A DNA stretch of 14,499 nucleotides, taken from ZLKRG08 sp046048895. Its GTDB lineage: Bacteria > Actinomycetota > Actinomycetes > Nanopelagicales > Nanopelagicaceae. The stretch lies in the NCBI GenBank assembly GCA_046048895.1, contig JBJOFF010000020.1, positions 1-14,499 of the forward strand, given 5' to 3'. Positions 14,454-14,499 of this stretch are shown piece after piece (within the stretch, counting starts at the first letter, position 1; each line of letters opens with the position of its first letter). A program made the translations under genes and the position numbers. The notes below the pieces were generated by a model. It saw only the letters and a list, made by a program, of their open reading frames with translations. It was not told the DNA's origin and ran no database searches.

Positions 14454-14499
14454 GTGTATTTGAAGAGTCTAACCATCAAGGGCTTTAAGTCCTTCGCCT
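14454..14499 (+). CDS. smc: Chromosome partition protein SMC, N-terminal fragment
   Basis: From the GTG at 14454 the frame reads MYLKSLTIKGFKSFA and is still open at the window edge. This is the almost invariant N-terminus of bacterial SMC, the coiled-coil ATPase that organises and segregates chromosomes, just before its Walker A. The position after rnc-mutM is the normal actinobacterial order. No clear Shine-Dalgarno is seen, so coupling to mutM is likely. Only 15 codons are visible. Confidence 0.88.
   Translation, partial: MYLKSLTIKGFKSFA

Noticed and set aside
1..14499. Mobile elements, CRISPR arrays, tRNA/rRNA genes, phage or toxin-antitoxin genes.
   Set aside because: No transposase, terminal inverted repeats, regular repeat-spacer pattern or cloverleaf sequence was found; genes are nearly contiguous core functions.

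Overview
The window reads as a chromosomal core-gene segment of a small-genome, moderately AT-rich actinobacterium. Gene content and order are actinobacterial: an Lrp/AsnC-type protein next to thiL, then recG-rsmD-coaD, a SepIVA-like DivIVA protein, a DUF177 protein, rpmF-rnc-mutM-smc. The base composition is low for that phylum (mid-40s % G+C, judged by eye only). Freshwater lineages such as the acI group (Nanopelagicales) fit this pattern, but that is an inference from composition and synteny, not a database match.

Layout. Positions 1-51 (minus) hold the first 17 codons of an Lrp/AsnC-like protein, divergent from thiL (121-1056, plus). thiL is followed by a long-form nitronate monooxygenase-like flavoprotein (1086-2510). 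A bidirectional terminator at 2511-2541 separates it from convergent rpmB (2569-2760, minus). A 236-bp divergent spacer follows, then a compact cydA-cydB-cydD-cydC operon (2997-8411), which encodes cytochrome bd oxidase and its ABC assembly transporter. Next comes a tight plus-strand run: recG, rsmD, coaD, sepIVA-like, DUF177, rpmF, rnc, mutM and the first 15 codons of smc at the right edge.

How the genes work together. CydA/CydB are the high-affinity quinol oxidase and CydD/CydC the heterodimeric exporter-type ABC protein needed for its assembly. The right half mixes DNA repair and recombination (recG, mutM), chromosome organisation (smc), ribosome and RNA maturation (rsmD, rpmF, rnc, DUF177), CoA synthesis (coaD) and polar growth or septation (sepIVA-like). 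Many starts are GTG and many junctions overlap by 1-4 bases, so translational coupling is likely.

Most of the window is ordinary, and I see no mobile element, CRISPR array, tRNA/rRNA or clearly new system. The observations most worth following are: (1) a long terminator-like stem-loop buried in the first codons of cydD, where it could set the cydAB to cydDC ratio; (2) a strongly shortened CydD nucleotide-binding domain paired with a near-normal CydC; (3) the cyd operon sitting in the rpmB-recG interval, where many actinobacteria carry a DAK-type phosphatase gene; and (4) repeated GAGCC-type sequences upstream of cydA.
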